64,000 bases of DNA from Bog-473 sp963736525 (GTDB taxonomy: Bacteria; Actinomycetota; Acidimicrobiia; Acidimicrobiales; RAAP-2), in contig CAVTPF010000003.1 in NCBI GenBank assembly GCA_963736525.1, positions 1 to 64,000 on the forward strand, in the 5' to 3' direction. The notes beneath the pieces are model-generated. The model saw nothing but the letters and a program-made list of their open reading frames with translations. It did not search any database and had not been told where the DNA came from. The position numbers and the translations under genes were made by a program. Position 1 is the first letter of the stretch; every line of letters begins with the position of its first letter. This document shows, one piece after another, positions 18,736 through 29,864 of the stretch.

Positions 18736-19309
18736 ACTCGTTGAGGTCGGGCATGGTCTCGAACAGGGCCAGCACGCCGTCAACGGTGCGGCGCGCCAGC
18801 GCGGCGTCGCCCTGGGGGCGGCTCATCAGGCGCACGAACACGGCGCGCTCGCCGACCACGAAGGTGGGCACGCCGAACACCTCCCACCCCTCGACCGCCC
18901 GCTCGTGCGCCCGGCGCAGCTCCTGGACCGGGTCACCGGTCGCCACTTCGGCCACCACCTTGTCCCCGGGCACTCCCGCGCCGTCGAGGACGCCCGCCAC
19001 CACCTCGGGGACCCGCAGGTCGAGCCCGTCGTCGTGACGGGCGGCGAAGAGGGCGACGTGCGCGCCGAGGAACCGATCGGGGTACTGGTCGCGCACGACG
19101 ATGCCCGACGCCAGCGCCAGCAGGTCGGGCGCCTTGGCCGGGTCGTCCCACACGGCCGTCCCACCTTCGGGCACGTGGATCTGGCTGAGGGAGAACGGAA
19201 GAAACGTGACGTCCCAGTCGGCCCCGTCGGCCAGCCCGGCGGCCAGGTGCTCATGGGCGTTGCGGGCGAACGGGCACCGGTAATCCCAGGTGACGGCGAA
19301 GGAAGTCAT
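18710..19309 (-). CDS. DsbA-family (FrnE-like) thioredoxin-fold protein
   Basis: The 199-residue protein starts MTSFAVTWDYRCPFARNAHEHL, with the active-site position Cys12-Pro-Phe-Ala, followed by a helical insertion and the cis-Pro segment GVPTFVVGERAVF. The second Cys of a CxxC motif is absent, so a monothiol or mycothiol-linked mechanism is more likely than disulfide exchange. There is no signal peptide, so it acts in the cytoplasm. The ATG overlaps the upstream PAP2 stop (ATGA). Its 3' end has been tandemly duplicated. Confidence 0.82.
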   Translation of the reverse strand: MTSFAVTWDYRCPFARNAHEHLAAGLADGADWDVTFLPFSLSQIHVPEGGTAVWDDPAKAPDLLALASGIVVRDQYPDRFLGAHVALFAARHDDGLDLRVPEVVAGVLDGAGVPGDKVVAEVATGDPVQELRRAHERAVEGWEVFGVPTFVVGERAVFVRLMSRPQGDAALARRTVDGVLALFETMPDLNEFKHTTLSR

Positions 19310-19911
19310 AGTTGCTTCAACACGACCCCGTCGTGGCCCATTCCCCGCCCGCGGGCGCGCCGGCCACCGGTGCGGCGCGCCTTCCGCCCGCGGCGCCCCT
19401 TGCTCCCGGGGGTGACGACGTCGACGATGGGGCGCAGGCCCAACCCGAGGACCGAACCGATGGCCGCACCGCCGATCACATCGGTGGGGTGGTGGGCGCG
19501 CAGGTGGACGCGGCTGGCGGCGACGGCGGCCGCGAAGCCGACGTTGGCCGCCGTCCCGGCGTCGGAGTCCCCGAGGACGAAAGCGGTGCAGAAGGCGGCC
19601 AGGGTGTGGCCGCTCGGGAAGCTGCTGCTCGACGGCGTGCGGACGGCGGCGGCCAGGTGTTCGTCGGGGCGCTGGCGCTCGACGGCCGCCTTGACCACCC
19701 GGCTCACGATGAGCGAGGAGAACCCGGCCGCGGCGAGCGCCACGACGGCGCGGCGCCGGTCCGGCCCGCGTCGTCGCGCCTTCAGGCCGGCCAGGAGCAC
19801 CCAAATGAAGCCATAGTCGGCCAGGTTGGACACGACCGCGGCGGTGCGGTCGACAGCCGGGCGGCCCCGGAGGGGCTCGAAGGCGGCGTCGACCGCCTCG
19901 TCGATGCTCAC
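19306..19911 (-). CDS. PAP2-family membrane phosphatase
   Basis: The 201-residue protein has the three PAP2 signature blocks: KAAVERQRP, PSGHT and SRVHLRAHHPTD, with the catalytic histidines in the last two. Membrane helices surround them. Such enzymes remove phosphate from lipid substrates such as undecaprenyl pyrophosphate or phosphatidic acid. The GTG at 19911 lies 10 nt after the nuclease stop, so the three minus-strand genes form an operon. The C-terminus is highly basic (KGRRGRKARRTGGRRARG). Confidence 0.88.
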   Translation of the reverse strand: MSIDEAVDAAFEPLRGRPAVDRTAAVVSNLADYGFIWVLLAGLKARRRGPDRRRAVVALAAAGFSSLIVSRVVKAAVERQRPDEHLAAAVRTPSSSSFPSGHTLAAFCTAFVLGDSDAGTAANVGFAAAVAASRVHLRAHHPTDVIGGAAIGSVLGLGLRPIVDVVTPGSKGRRGRKARRTGGRRARGRGMGHDGVVLKQL

Positions 19912-19921
19912 CGCGCTCGGG

Positions 19922-20731
19922 TCACGCGGCGAAGGCGGGGCAGGACGTCTTGAAGTGGCAGAAGTCGCAGAGCGGGCCCACGTTGGGCCTGAAGTCCTCC
20001 GCGTCACACGCCCGCGCAATGGCCGTCCAGACCGCGATCGCCCGCTTCCGCTGGCCGCGGATGGCCTGCTCGGACGCCACGGACGAAATGGCGATCGGCT
20101 GGCGCAGGTACAGCAGCCTGACCTCGGCCGGGGCGCGGCCCAGCACGCTCTCGCACAGCAGGGCGTAGGTCTGGACCCCGCCGAGGCTGCCCCGCTCGAA
20201 GCGCTCCGACGGCGCCCGCCCGGTCTTGTAGTCCACCACGGTGAGGCTCCCGTCGGGCGCGACGTCGAGCCGGTCGATGATGCCGCGCAGGCGCATGCCG
20301 TCGACCATCGTCTCGACGCCGAGCTCCACGCCGACCGCGTGGGACCGGTTGGGGTCCTCCAGCCGGAAGTAGTTGCCGACCAGGGTCCGTGCGTCGGCGA
20401 GGAAGGCCTTGGCCTCGTCCGGGCCGAGCTCGAGCTGGACGAACTCGTCGTCGTCCTGCAGCTCGGCCCAGGAGCGCTCCAGCTCCGCGGCCGCCGCGGC
20501 GGGGTTCCGGTCGCCCGGTGCGTGGTGCCAGAAGAGGCCCTCGAGCGCTGCGTGCACGAGCGTTCCCTTGACCGAGTGGGGGGACGGCGGCTCGGGTCGG
20601 CGCTCTATCTGGGAGAACTTGAAGGCCAGCGGGCAGTTGGTGAAGGCCGTCACCTTCGACGGCGTGAGGGTCCGCGGGGGATCGAGCGCCACGTGGTCAG
20701 GATACGGCGTGGCGCCGCCGTTCCGGCTCAT
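19922..20731 (-). CDS. RecB-family PD-(D/E)XK nuclease domain protein
   Basis: The 269-residue protein is a stand-alone Cas4/RecB-like nuclease: TPSKVTAFTNCPLAFKFSQ, an H residue in GTLVHAALEGLF, then GIIDRLDVAPDG and VVDYKTG with the D and K of the active site, and QTYALLCE. Cysteines in CDFCHFKTSC near the C-terminus together with the N-terminal NC could hold an Fe-S cluster as in Cas4/AddB. No cas genes are nearby. The ATG at 20731 has a GAGG immediately before it, so the exact start is uncertain; GTG at 20692 is possible. Confidence 0.85.
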   Translation of the reverse strand: MSRNGGATPYPDHVALDPPRTLTPSKVTAFTNCPLAFKFSQIERRPEPPSPHSVKGTLVHAALEGLFWHHAPGDRNPAAAAAELERSWAELQDDDEFVQLELGPDEAKAFLADARTLVGNYFRLEDPNRSHAVGVELGVETMVDGMRLRGIIDRLDVAPDGSLTVVDYKTGRAPSERFERGSLGGVQTYALLCESVLGRAPAEVRLLYLRQPIAISSVASEQAIRGQRKRAIAVWTAIARACDAEDFRPNVGPLCDFCHFKTSCPAFAA

Positions 20732-20791
20732 CCTCGGGAGCGGGTAGAAAGAGTCCGATGTCCGTTCGCGCCCGGGCCCGCCGCCGTTGCC

Positions 20792-21061
20792 GTGGCTGAC
20801 CTCCGCCGCACCACACGGTGGGCGGGACTGCGGCCCGGCGACCCCGTGCAGGTCCAGGGCACGCGCCTGCGCGGCGCATCGTGGGCGTTCGTGGCGCACG
20901 TCACCAACGGCGAGACCGGTGAGGCGTGGGTCGAGGTGGTGGGGGGGCGCGGGGGTGACCGCGCCGTGCGGTCGTTCCGGCCGGAGCAGCTCTACGCGCC
21001 GTCCGCGCGGCCCGGGCAGGACCCGTCGCTGGCCGACGCCCCCGGCCTTCCCCTCGGCTGA
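20792..21061 (+). CDS. small conserved actinobacterial hypothetical protein
   Basis: The 89-residue product reads ADLRRTTRWAGLRPGDPV, then WAFVAHVTNGETGEAWVEVVGG and RSFRPEQLYAP. The alternation of strands suggests a small SH3-like beta-barrel, and the basic N-terminus might bind nucleic acid. The first family members I recall are actinobacterial and uncharacterised. The GTG start gives a natural N-terminus; it runs 10 nt ahead of the GNAT gene. Confidence 0.62.
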   Translation: MADLRRTTRWAGLRPGDPVQVQGTRLRGASWAFVAHVTNGETGEAWVEVVGGRGGDRAVRSFRPEQLYAPSARPGQDPSLADAPGLPLG

Positions 21062-21071
21062 GGGGTTTGCC

Positions 21072-21644
21072 ATGGGCCGTCCCGGCATCCCCACGCTGAC
21101 CACGGATCGGCTCGTGCTGCGGCCGTTCGTGCCCGAGGACCTCGACGAGCTCGCGGTCGTCCACGCCGAGGAGTCCTTCTGGTGGTACCCGAGACGGGCG
21201 CCCATGACCCGGCAGGAGACCGCCGAGTTCTTGTCCCGGATGCTGGAGCGCTACGAGAGCGACGGCTTCGGGATCGAGGCGGTCGTCGACCGGGACAGCG
21301 GCATCATGATGGGATGGGCCGGGCTGGCCGTGCCCCACTTCCTGCCCGAGATCCTCCCGGCCGTCGAAGTGGGGTGGCGCCTGTCGGGCCCCTACCGTGG
21401 GCGCGGTCTGGCGACCGAGGCGGGTGCCGCCGCCCTCGAGTTCGGCTTCACCAGCGGTGGCCTGGAGCGCATCGTCAGCATCTATGAGCCGGAGAATGTC
21501 GCGTCGGGGCGCGTCATGGCGCGGCTGGGCTTCGCCCACTGGCTGACCACGGCCGGGCCGCGCGGCGAGGAAGTCGATGTCCTGGAACTGACGCGGGACA
21601 CCTGGGAGCAGCACCTGGCCATGGGTGACGTTCCCCGTGGGTGA
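21072..21644 (+). CDS. GNAT-family N-acetyltransferase (RimJ/RimL type)
   Basis: The 190-residue protein starts LTTDRLVLRPFVPEDLDEL, typical of RimJ/L-like acetyltransferases. The acetyl-CoA loop is GPYRGRGLATEAGAAALEFGF, followed by IYEPENVASGRVMARLGF, the usual C-terminal signature. The acceptor may be a protein N-terminus or a small amine; the sequence does not say. The 3' end overlaps the next gene by 20 nt. Confidence 0.88.
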   Translation: MGRPGIPTLTTDRLVLRPFVPEDLDELAVVHAEESFWWYPRRAPMTRQETAEFLSRMLERYESDGFGIEAVVDRDSGIMMGWAGLAVPHFLPEILPAVEVGWRLSGPYRGRGLATEAGAAALEFGFTSGGLERIVSIYEPENVASGRVMARLGFAHWLTTAGPRGEEVDVLELTRDTWEQHLAMGDVPRG

Positions 21645-22461
21645 CATCGAGGAGGACACGGCGCCCGAGCCCGAGGGGGACGGCCGCTACCGCGCCCACG
21701 TGCATGCCGACTGGGAGATCTGGGGCCCCTGCGGCGGGTACGTCGCCGCGATCGTGCTGCGGGCCGCCGGGGCCGAGAGCCCCTTCGCCCGCCCCGCCAG
21801 CTTCTTCTGCCACTACCTCTCGGTGGCCGCCTTCGCGCCGGTCGATCTCGTGGTCACCCCGCGGCGCGCCGGCCGCACCGTCCTGGCGCAGCGCGTCGAA
21901 ATGACCCAGGCGGGCCGGCCGGTGCTCGAGGCCATGGTGTGGTCCGTCGGCGAGGTCGACGGGCTCGAGCACGAGGATCTCGACCCGCCCGACGTGCCCG
22001 ACCCCGACGCGCTGCCGACGCGAGCCGACCGGTGGCCCGACGAGCGCCGTCCTTCGTTCCCCTTCTGGGACAACTTCGAGCAGCGCATGATCGAGTGGTC
22101 CGACAGCTGGCCTCCGCCGGGACCGTTGCCGCCGACGTGGCGGACCTGGGTGCGCTGCACGCCGACGGCGACCTTCGACGATCCGTGGGTGGACGCGGCG
22201 CGTTCGCTCATCGTCCTCGACGTGGGGAGCTGGCCGGCCGGTTCGCGCCCGCACGCGCATCTCGACCCGCCCTACATCGCCCCGAGCCTGGACCTCTACG
22301 CCTCGTTCCAGTTCCCCGGCGGCTCGTCGGAGTGGATCCTGCTCGATGCGCACTCGCCGGTCGCCCAGGGCGGCCTGCTGTCGTGGACAGGGCGAATCTG
22401 GTCGAGCGAACGCCGCCTGATCGCCAGCGGCGGTGGCCAGGCCGTGTTCCGCCACACGTAG
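21625..22461 (+). CDS. acyl-CoA thioesterase-like double-hotdog protein
   Basis: The 278-residue protein has two hotdog-like halves (TesB/thioesterase-like superfamily): DWEIWGPCGGYVAAIVLRAA with RPASFFCHYLSVA and VTPRRAGRTVLAQRVE in the first, and PPYIAPSLDLYASFQFPGG with GLLSWTGRIWSSERRLIASGGGQA in the second. It probably hydrolyses acyl-CoA esters. It overlaps the GNAT gene (start GTG 21625; GTG 21637 is also possible) and faces the acyl-CoA dehydrogenase tail to tail, 8 nt apart, which fits a link with acyl-CoA metabolism. Confidence 0.8.
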   Translation: MTFPVGDIEEDTAPEPEGDGRYRAHVHADWEIWGPCGGYVAAIVLRAAGAESPFARPASFFCHYLSVAAFAPVDLVVTPRRAGRTVLAQRVEMTQAGRPVLEAMVWSVGEVDGLEHEDLDPPDVPDPDALPTRADRWPDERRPSFPFWDNFEQRMIEWSDSWPPPGPLPPTWRTWVRCTPTATFDDPWVDAARSLIVLDVGSWPAGSRPHAHLDPPYIAPSLDLYASFQFPGGSSEWILLDAHSPVAQGGLLSWTGRIWSSERRLIASGGGQAVFRHT

Positions 22462-22469
22462 CGTGGACG

Positions 22470-23618
22470 CTATTCGGCGGAGTAGCCGTCCATGCGGGCC
22501 AGGATGCGCAGCATGACCTCGTCGGCGCCGGCGCCGATGGAGTCGAGCCGGGTGTCGCGGAAGTAGCGCGAGGTCCAGTTCTCGTCCATGTAGCCCATGC
22601 CACCGTGGAATTGCACCGCGGCGTCGGCCACCTCGCGCTGGAGCCGGGAGCCGAGCAGCTTGCCGATGGTGGCGTAGCGCGTGGCGTCCTCGCCCCGCAG
22701 CACCGCGTCGGCAGTCGTGCGCGCGTAGTGCTTCAGGACGTCGTGACGGGCCGACAGCTCGGCCAGCACGAATTGCAGGTGCTGGTTCGCCAGCAGCGGT
22801 GCGCCGAAGGCCCGGCGTTCGCGCAGGTAGGCCTTGGTTCGCTCCAGCGCCAGTGCAATGGAACCGACCTGCTTGTAGAAGGTGATGAGGCGCTCGGCCT
22901 GGAACTGGGCCATCTGCTGCTGAAAGCCGCGGCCGATCTCACCGATGGTGTTCGAGACCGGCACGCGCACGTCGGTGAACGACAGCTCCGCGGTGTCGCT
23001 CGACCACATGCCGAGCTTTTCGAGCTTGCGTGACACCGTCACACCCGGCAGCGCGGTGGGGACGACGATGAGCGACATGCCCTGGTAGCCGGGCTCGTCG
23101 GAGGTTCGGGCGAGGAGGCAGAGCCAGTCGGCCTGCGTGCCGTTGGTGATGTAGAGCTTGGCGCCGTTGATCACCCACTCGTCCCCGTCGCGCGCGGCGC
23201 GGGTCCGTATGCCGGCGACGTCGCTGCCGGCGTCCGGCTCGGTCACCGCAATGGAGGTCACCACCTCGCCGCGGACGGCGGGTGCGAGATACCGCTCCTT
23301 CAACTCGTGGGAGCCGTAGCGGGCCAGGGCGGGCGTGGACATCGACATCTGCACGGCGATGGCCATGGGCACACCGCCGCAGCTGATCCGGCCCATCTCC
23401 TCGCCGGCGATCATGGTGTAGGTGTGGTCCGCCCCCACGCCGCCGTAGGCCTCCTCGTACTCGAGCCCGAGGAGGCCGACGGCGGCCAGCTTGGGGAAGA
23501 GTTCGTGGGCGGGGAACGTGCGCGCGGCCTCCCACTCCTCGACGTGGGGCTCGATCTCCCGCTCGAAGAGGTCCCGCAGTGTCTTGCGGAAGAGCTGATG
23601 CTCGTCGGTCTCGATCAC
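22470..23618 (-). CDS. acyl-CoA dehydrogenase
   Basis: The 382-residue flavoprotein oxidises an acyl-CoA to the 2-enoyl-CoA. Typical blocks are VTEPDAGSDVAGIRT (FAD contact), ITNGTQADWL, GFQQQMAQFQAERL and QFHGGMGYMDENWTSRYFRD. The C-terminal SIGAGADEVMLRIL aligns with the catalytic-base region of isovaleryl- or short-chain enzymes. The GTG start has TATCGT 6 nt upstream on the same strand. It diverges from the enoyl-CoA hydratase and carboxylase genes, suggesting one shared pathway. Confidence 0.92.
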   Translation of the reverse strand: MIETDEHQLFRKTLRDLFEREIEPHVEEWEAARTFPAHELFPKLAAVGLLGLEYEEAYGGVGADHTYTMIAGEEMGRISCGGVPMAIAVQMSMSTPALARYGSHELKERYLAPAVRGEVVTSIAVTEPDAGSDVAGIRTRAARDGDEWVINGAKLYITNGTQADWLCLLARTSDEPGYQGMSLIVVPTALPGVTVSRKLEKLGMWSSDTAELSFTDVRVPVSNTIGEIGRGFQQQMAQFQAERLITFYKQVGSIALALERTKAYLRERRAFGAPLLANQHLQFVLAELSARHDVLKHYARTTADAVLRGEDATRYATIGKLLGSRLQREVADAAVQFHGGMGYMDENWTSRYFRDTRLDSIGAGADEVMLRILARMDGYSAE

Positions 23619-23624
23619 CGGCGA

Positions 23625-23630
23625 ACGATA
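23625..23630 (-). promoter_or_regulatory. -10 element of a probable leaderless promoter for the acyl-CoA dehydrogenase
   Basis: TATCGT on the minus strand is 6 nt before the GTG at 23618. The 63-nt gap to the divergent hydratase gene carries both promoters. Confidence 0.5.
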
Positions 23631-23667
23631 CCACCGGCCTTTTTCCGCCCCCCGGCGACCACCCCCC

Positions 23668-23673
23668 TACACT
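23668..23673 (+). promoter_or_regulatory. -10 element of a probable leaderless promoter for the enoyl-CoA hydratase operon
   Basis: TACACT lies 8 nt upstream of the GTG at 23682, with no Shine-Dalgarno sequence. Confidence 0.45.
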
Positions 23674-23681
23674 GCGCTCCC

Positions 23682-24449
23682 GTGACGGAAGCATTGGTCG
23701 GCGTGCACCACAGCGGCGGCATCCGCACGCTGACCCTGGACTCTCCCGGGAACCGCAACGCGCTGTCGTCGCGCCTCCTCGAGGAGCTGGACCAGGCGTT
23801 GCGTGACGCGACCGGCGACGCGGCCGTGCGCGCCGTCGTGCTCACCGCGTCGGGGTCGGTGTTCTGCTCGGGCGCCGACCTCGCCGAACGCGGCGCCGCC
23901 GCGCCCAACCGCATGCCCGACATCCTCACCGGCATCGTGGAGAGCCCGGTGCCGGTCATCGCCCGCGTCAACGGCCATGCCCGGGCCGGGGGGCTCGGCC
24001 TCATTGCAGCGTGCGACCTGGCGGCGGCGGCAGCATCGAGCACCTTCGGCTTCAGCGAGGTACGCGTCGGCGTGGCGCCGGCCATGATCCTGGTGCCCGC
24101 GCTACGCGTGGCCGACCGCCGGTTCCTGGCCCGCACGGCGCTCACCGGTGAGACCTTCGGCGCGCCGGAGGCGGCGGCCGCCGGCCTCCTCTCCGCCATG
24201 GTGGACGACGAGGTCGCCCTCGACGCCTGGGTGGCGGCGCAGACCCAGGCCATCTGCAAGTCGGCTCCGGGCGCCGTGCGCGCCACCAAGGAACTGCTGC
24301 GCACCCTGCCGGCGCACGGCTGGTCCGACGGGTTGGCCTCGGCGGCGGCGACGTCGGCCCAGCTCTTCGCGAGCCCGGAGGCGGCCGAGGGGATGGAGGC
24401 GTTCCTGCGGAAGCGCCGGCCCGCCTGGGACACCTCGGACACGCGATGA
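23682..24449 (+). CDS. enoyl-CoA hydratase/isomerase family protein
   Basis: The 255-residue crotonase-fold protein shows LDSPGNRNALSSRLLEEL, the oxyanion-hole segment SGSVFCSGADLAERG and VNGHARAGGLGLIAACDLA. The catalytic-glutamate region reads TFGFSEVRVGVAPAMI. In Atu- and Liu-type pathways such a protein hydrates the glutaconyl-CoA product of the carboxylase. It is first in an operon with the two carboxylase subunits and AtuA-like gene, overlapping the next gene by ATGA. Confidence 0.9.
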   Translation: MTEALVGVHHSGGIRTLTLDSPGNRNALSSRLLEELDQALRDATGDAAVRAVVLTASGSVFCSGADLAERGAAAPNRMPDILTGIVESPVPVIARVNGHARAGGLGLIAACDLAAAAASSTFGFSEVRVGVAPAMILVPALRVADRRFLARTALTGETFGAPEAAAAGLLSAMVDDEVALDAWVAAQTQAICKSAPGAVRATKELLRTLPAHGWSDGLASAAATSAQLFASPEAAEGMEAFLRKRRPAWDTSDTR

Positions 24450-26043
24450 GCACGCCCATCCGCTCCCACCTGGCCACGGCGAGCGACGAGTTCACCGACA
24501 ACGCCGGCGCCATGCGGGCGCTGGCCGACGAGGTGCGCGCGCTGCACGAGCAGGTGCTGGCGGGAGGCGGCCCGCAGTACGTCGAGCGCCACCGCGCCCG
24601 CGGCAAGATGATGGTGCGTGAGCGCCTGGAGGCTCTCGTCGACCCGGGCACACCCGTGCTGGAGGTGTGCCCGCTGGCGGGGCTCCACACCGGCGACCCC
24701 GTCGGCGGCGGCGTGGTGGTGGCGCTGGCCGAGGTGGCGCACACCCAGTGCCTCGTGATCGCCAACGATCCGACCGTGCGCGGCGGGACGACCAGCCCGA
24801 CCACGATCCGCAAGCTGCTGCGCGCCATGGACGTGGCCGAGGCCAATCGCCTCCCGCTGCTGATCCTGGTCGAGTCCGGAGGGGCCGACCTGCCCCGCCA
24901 GGCCGACGTGTTCGTGCCCGGCGGCGAGCAGTTCCGCCGCCTGACCCAGCTGTCGGCGCAGGGCATCCCCACCGTCTGCGTCGTCCTCGGCTCGTCCACC
25001 GCCGGCGGCGCCTACCTCCCGGGCATGAGCGACTACACGGTGATGGTCGAGGACCGGGCCCGGGTGTTCCTCGGCGGGCCGCCGCTCGTCAAGATGGCCA
25101 TCGGGGAGGACGCCGACGAAGAGGAGCTGGGTGGCGCGCTGATGCACGCCCGGACGTCGGGCTTGTGCGACTACCTGGCCCGTGACGAGCCCGAGGCCAT
25201 CCGCATGGCCCGGGCGATCGTGGCCCATCTGCGCTGGCGCCGCCTCGGCCCCGGGCCCGCTGGCCCGGCGGACGAGCCGTTGTACGCGGCCGAGGACCTG
25301 CTCGGCATCGCGTCGGTCGACGTGCGGGTCCCCTTCGACGTGCGCGAGATCCTGGCCCGCGTCGTCGACGGGTCCCGTTTCGAGGAGTTCAAGGAGTCCT
25401 ACGGCACGCAGCTGGTGTGCGGCTGGGCCTCCATCGGCGGGTACCCGATCGGGGTGCTGGCCAACAACGGCATCCTCTTCTCACCCGAGGCACAGAAGGG
25501 CGCCCAGTTCATTGCGCTGTGCAACCGGACCGACACGCCCATCCTGTTCGTGCAGAACATCACCGGGTTCATGGTGGGCACCCGTTACGAGCAGGGCGGC
25601 ATCATCAAGGACGGGGCCAAGCTGATCAACGCCGTGTCCAACTCGACGGTGCCCCATCTCACCTTGATGGTGGGGGCGAGCTACGGGGCCGGCAACTACG
25701 CCATGGCGGGCCGGGCCTATGACCCCCGCTTCGTCTTCACCTGGCCCAACCACCGTATTGCCGTCATGGGGCCCAAGCAGCTGGCGGGCGTCCTCTCCAT
25801 CGTGCGGCGCAACGCGGCCGCGGCAGCCGGCCGGCCCTTCGACGAGCAGGCGGACGACGAGCTGCGCCAGGCCACGGAGAACCAGATAGAAGAGGAGTCG
25901 ACCGCGCTGTACGCCACCGGGCGCCTGTGGGACGACGGCATCATCGACCCCCGCGACACGCGCACGGTGCTGGCCATCGCGCTCACGGCCGTCCACTCCG
26001 CGCCGGTGCGGGGCACCGCCGTCTTCGGGGTGGTGCGCCACTG

Positions 26044-26044
<1 letters not shown>
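24446..26044 (+). CDS. acyl-CoA carboxylase carboxyltransferase (beta) subunit, methylcrotonyl/geranyl-CoA type
   Basis: The 532-residue protein transfers CO2 from biotin to an acyl-CoA. The N-terminal half has RHRARGKMMVRERLEALVDPG and NDPTVRGGTTSPTTIRK; the C-terminal half has LFSPEAQKGAQFIALCNRTD, then LMVGASYGAGNYAMAGRAYDPRF and WPNHRIAVMGPKQLAGVL. The length and these motifs place it with methylcrotonyl-CoA and geranyl-CoA carboxylases rather than propionyl-CoA ones. Starts and stops overlap both neighbours (ATGA, TGATG), so subunits are made together. Confidence 0.9.
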
Positions 26045-28022
<1,978 letters not shown>

Positions 28023-28026
<4 letters not shown>

Positions 28027-29831
28027 GCGGGATCGGCGACCGACCGACCGTGGTGCGCGTCGCCAACTGCAGCGGGTTCTTCGGGGATCGGCTGTCCGCC
28101 GCCCGCGAGATGGTGGAGGGCGGCCCCATCGACGTGCTCACGGGCGACTGGCTGGCCGAGCTGACGATGTACATCCTGCACAAGACCCGCGACCGCGGCG
28201 GCTACGCCCGTACGTTCTTGCGGGAGCTCGAGGAGGTCCTGCCGGCCTGCGTGGAACGGGGCATCACCGTCGTCTCGAACGCGGGCGGCCTCAATCCCGA
28301 AGGTCTGGCGGCCGCCGTGCGGGAGCTGGGTCGCCGCCAGGGACTCGAGGTGCGCGTCGCCTCGGTCTCGGGCGACGACATCACACCCCAGCTCGCCGAG
28401 CTCCGGGCGGCGGGGGAGAGGTTCGTCAACCTCGACACCGGCGAGCCCCTCCCGGCCGCGGCGCGCGTCGTGACCGCCAACGCCTACCTGCGTGCCCGCC
28501 CGATCGCCGACGCGCTGGCCGCCGGAGCGCAGGTGGTGGTCACCGGCCGGGTCACCGACGCGGCGCTCGTCGTGGGGCCGGCGCTGCACGCGTTCGGATG
28601 GTCCGACGCGGACCTCGACGCGGTGGCGGGCGCGGTCGTGGCCGGGCACGTCATCGAATGCGGTGCGCAGTGCTGCGGGGGGAACTACGCGTTCTTCGAG
28701 GAAGTACCCAACCGGGAGCGGATCGGGTTCCCGCTCGCCGAGCTGCACCCGGACGGCACGTCGGTCATCACGAAGCATCCGGGGACGGGCGGCGCGGTGA
28801 GCGTCGGTACGGTGACGGCCCAGCTGCTCTACGAAATTGGCGGCCCGAGCTACCTCAGCCCGGACGCGGTGGCTCGCTTCGACACCATCGCGCTCGCGCA
28901 GGAGGGACCTGACCGTGTGCGTATCTCCGGCGTGCGGGGGGAGCCGCCACCACCCACGCTCAAGGTGACGGCAAACCTCCACGCCGGATGGCGCAACGCC
29001 ATGACCCTCGCGCTGACCGGTGTCCAGGTCGCCGAGAAGGCGCGCTTCGCGGCCGACGCGGTGTGGGCGGGCATCCCAGGAGGCCGTGACACCTTCGCCG
29101 AGACCGCCGAGGACCTCTCGGGCGACCTGACCGGCGGCGGCATGGCCTACCTGCGCCTGGCGGTGCGGGGCGACGACGAGGAGGCGGTCGGCCGCGCCTT
29201 CTCGGGTGCGGTCGTCGAGACCAGCCTCTCGAGCTATCCCGGCACCTTCTTCACGTCCGCGCCCTCGGGCGCGCAAGGTGTCGCCCGCTACTGGCCGACC
29301 ACGGTCGCCACCGCGGCCGTCACGCCGCGCATTGAGTGCGACGGCCACGACGTTCCGACCACCGCACCCGGCGTCGCTCCCCGTGACCCCGGCGCCGAGG
29401 GCGCCCCGGCCGCCGGACCCGGCACGGCGGGCGGTGCCGTGCCGGAATCCGTGCCGGAATCCGACCTGGTCCGGGTGCCGCTGTGGGTGCTGGTGGGGGC
29501 GCGTTCGGGCGACAAGGGTGGCGACGCCAACGTCGGCGTCTGGGCCGATGAGGACGAGGTCGCCGCGTGGCTACAGCAGCACTTCACCACCGCACGGTTC
29601 AAGGCAGTGCTGCCCGAGGCCGAGCCCTACCCCATCAGCCGGTACCCGCTCCCGAACCTACGGGCGGTCAACTTCGTCGTGCACGGCCTCCTGGGATGGG
29701 GCGTCGCGTCGAACCTGCGACTGGACACGCAGGCGAAGGGGCTGGGCGAGCTGCTGCGCTCGCGCCAGGTGGAGGTGCCGTCCTCGCTCGTCTCGAGCGG
29801 CCGGCCGGCGGCGAGGTACGCCTCGGCCTGA
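28023..29831 (+). CDS. AtuA-family protein (acyclic terpene utilisation, DUF1446)
   Basis: The 602-residue protein has an N-terminal AtuA/DUF1446 domain (about 10-440: VRVANCSGFFGDRLSAAREM, then GDWLAELTMYILHK and VTGRVTDAALVVGPALHAFGW) and a C-terminal AtuA-like ferredoxin-fold domain (about 485-590: VLVGARSGDKGGDANVGVWA). A Pro/Ala-rich linker with a duplicated VPES separates them. AtuA is required for citronellol/geraniol growth in Pseudomonas, but its reaction is unknown. It overlaps the biotin carboxylase gene by ATGA, closing a carboxylase operon. Confidence 0.88.
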
Positions 29832-29864
29832 TCTTCGGCCCGCGCCATCTGGCAGGATGGCGCG

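Noticed and set aside
19312..21061. Long plus-strand frames opposite the DsbA-PAP2-nuclease operon
   Set aside because: Low-complexity Gly/Arg/His-rich sequence without motifs; only the last 270 nt after 20792 encode a credible protein.
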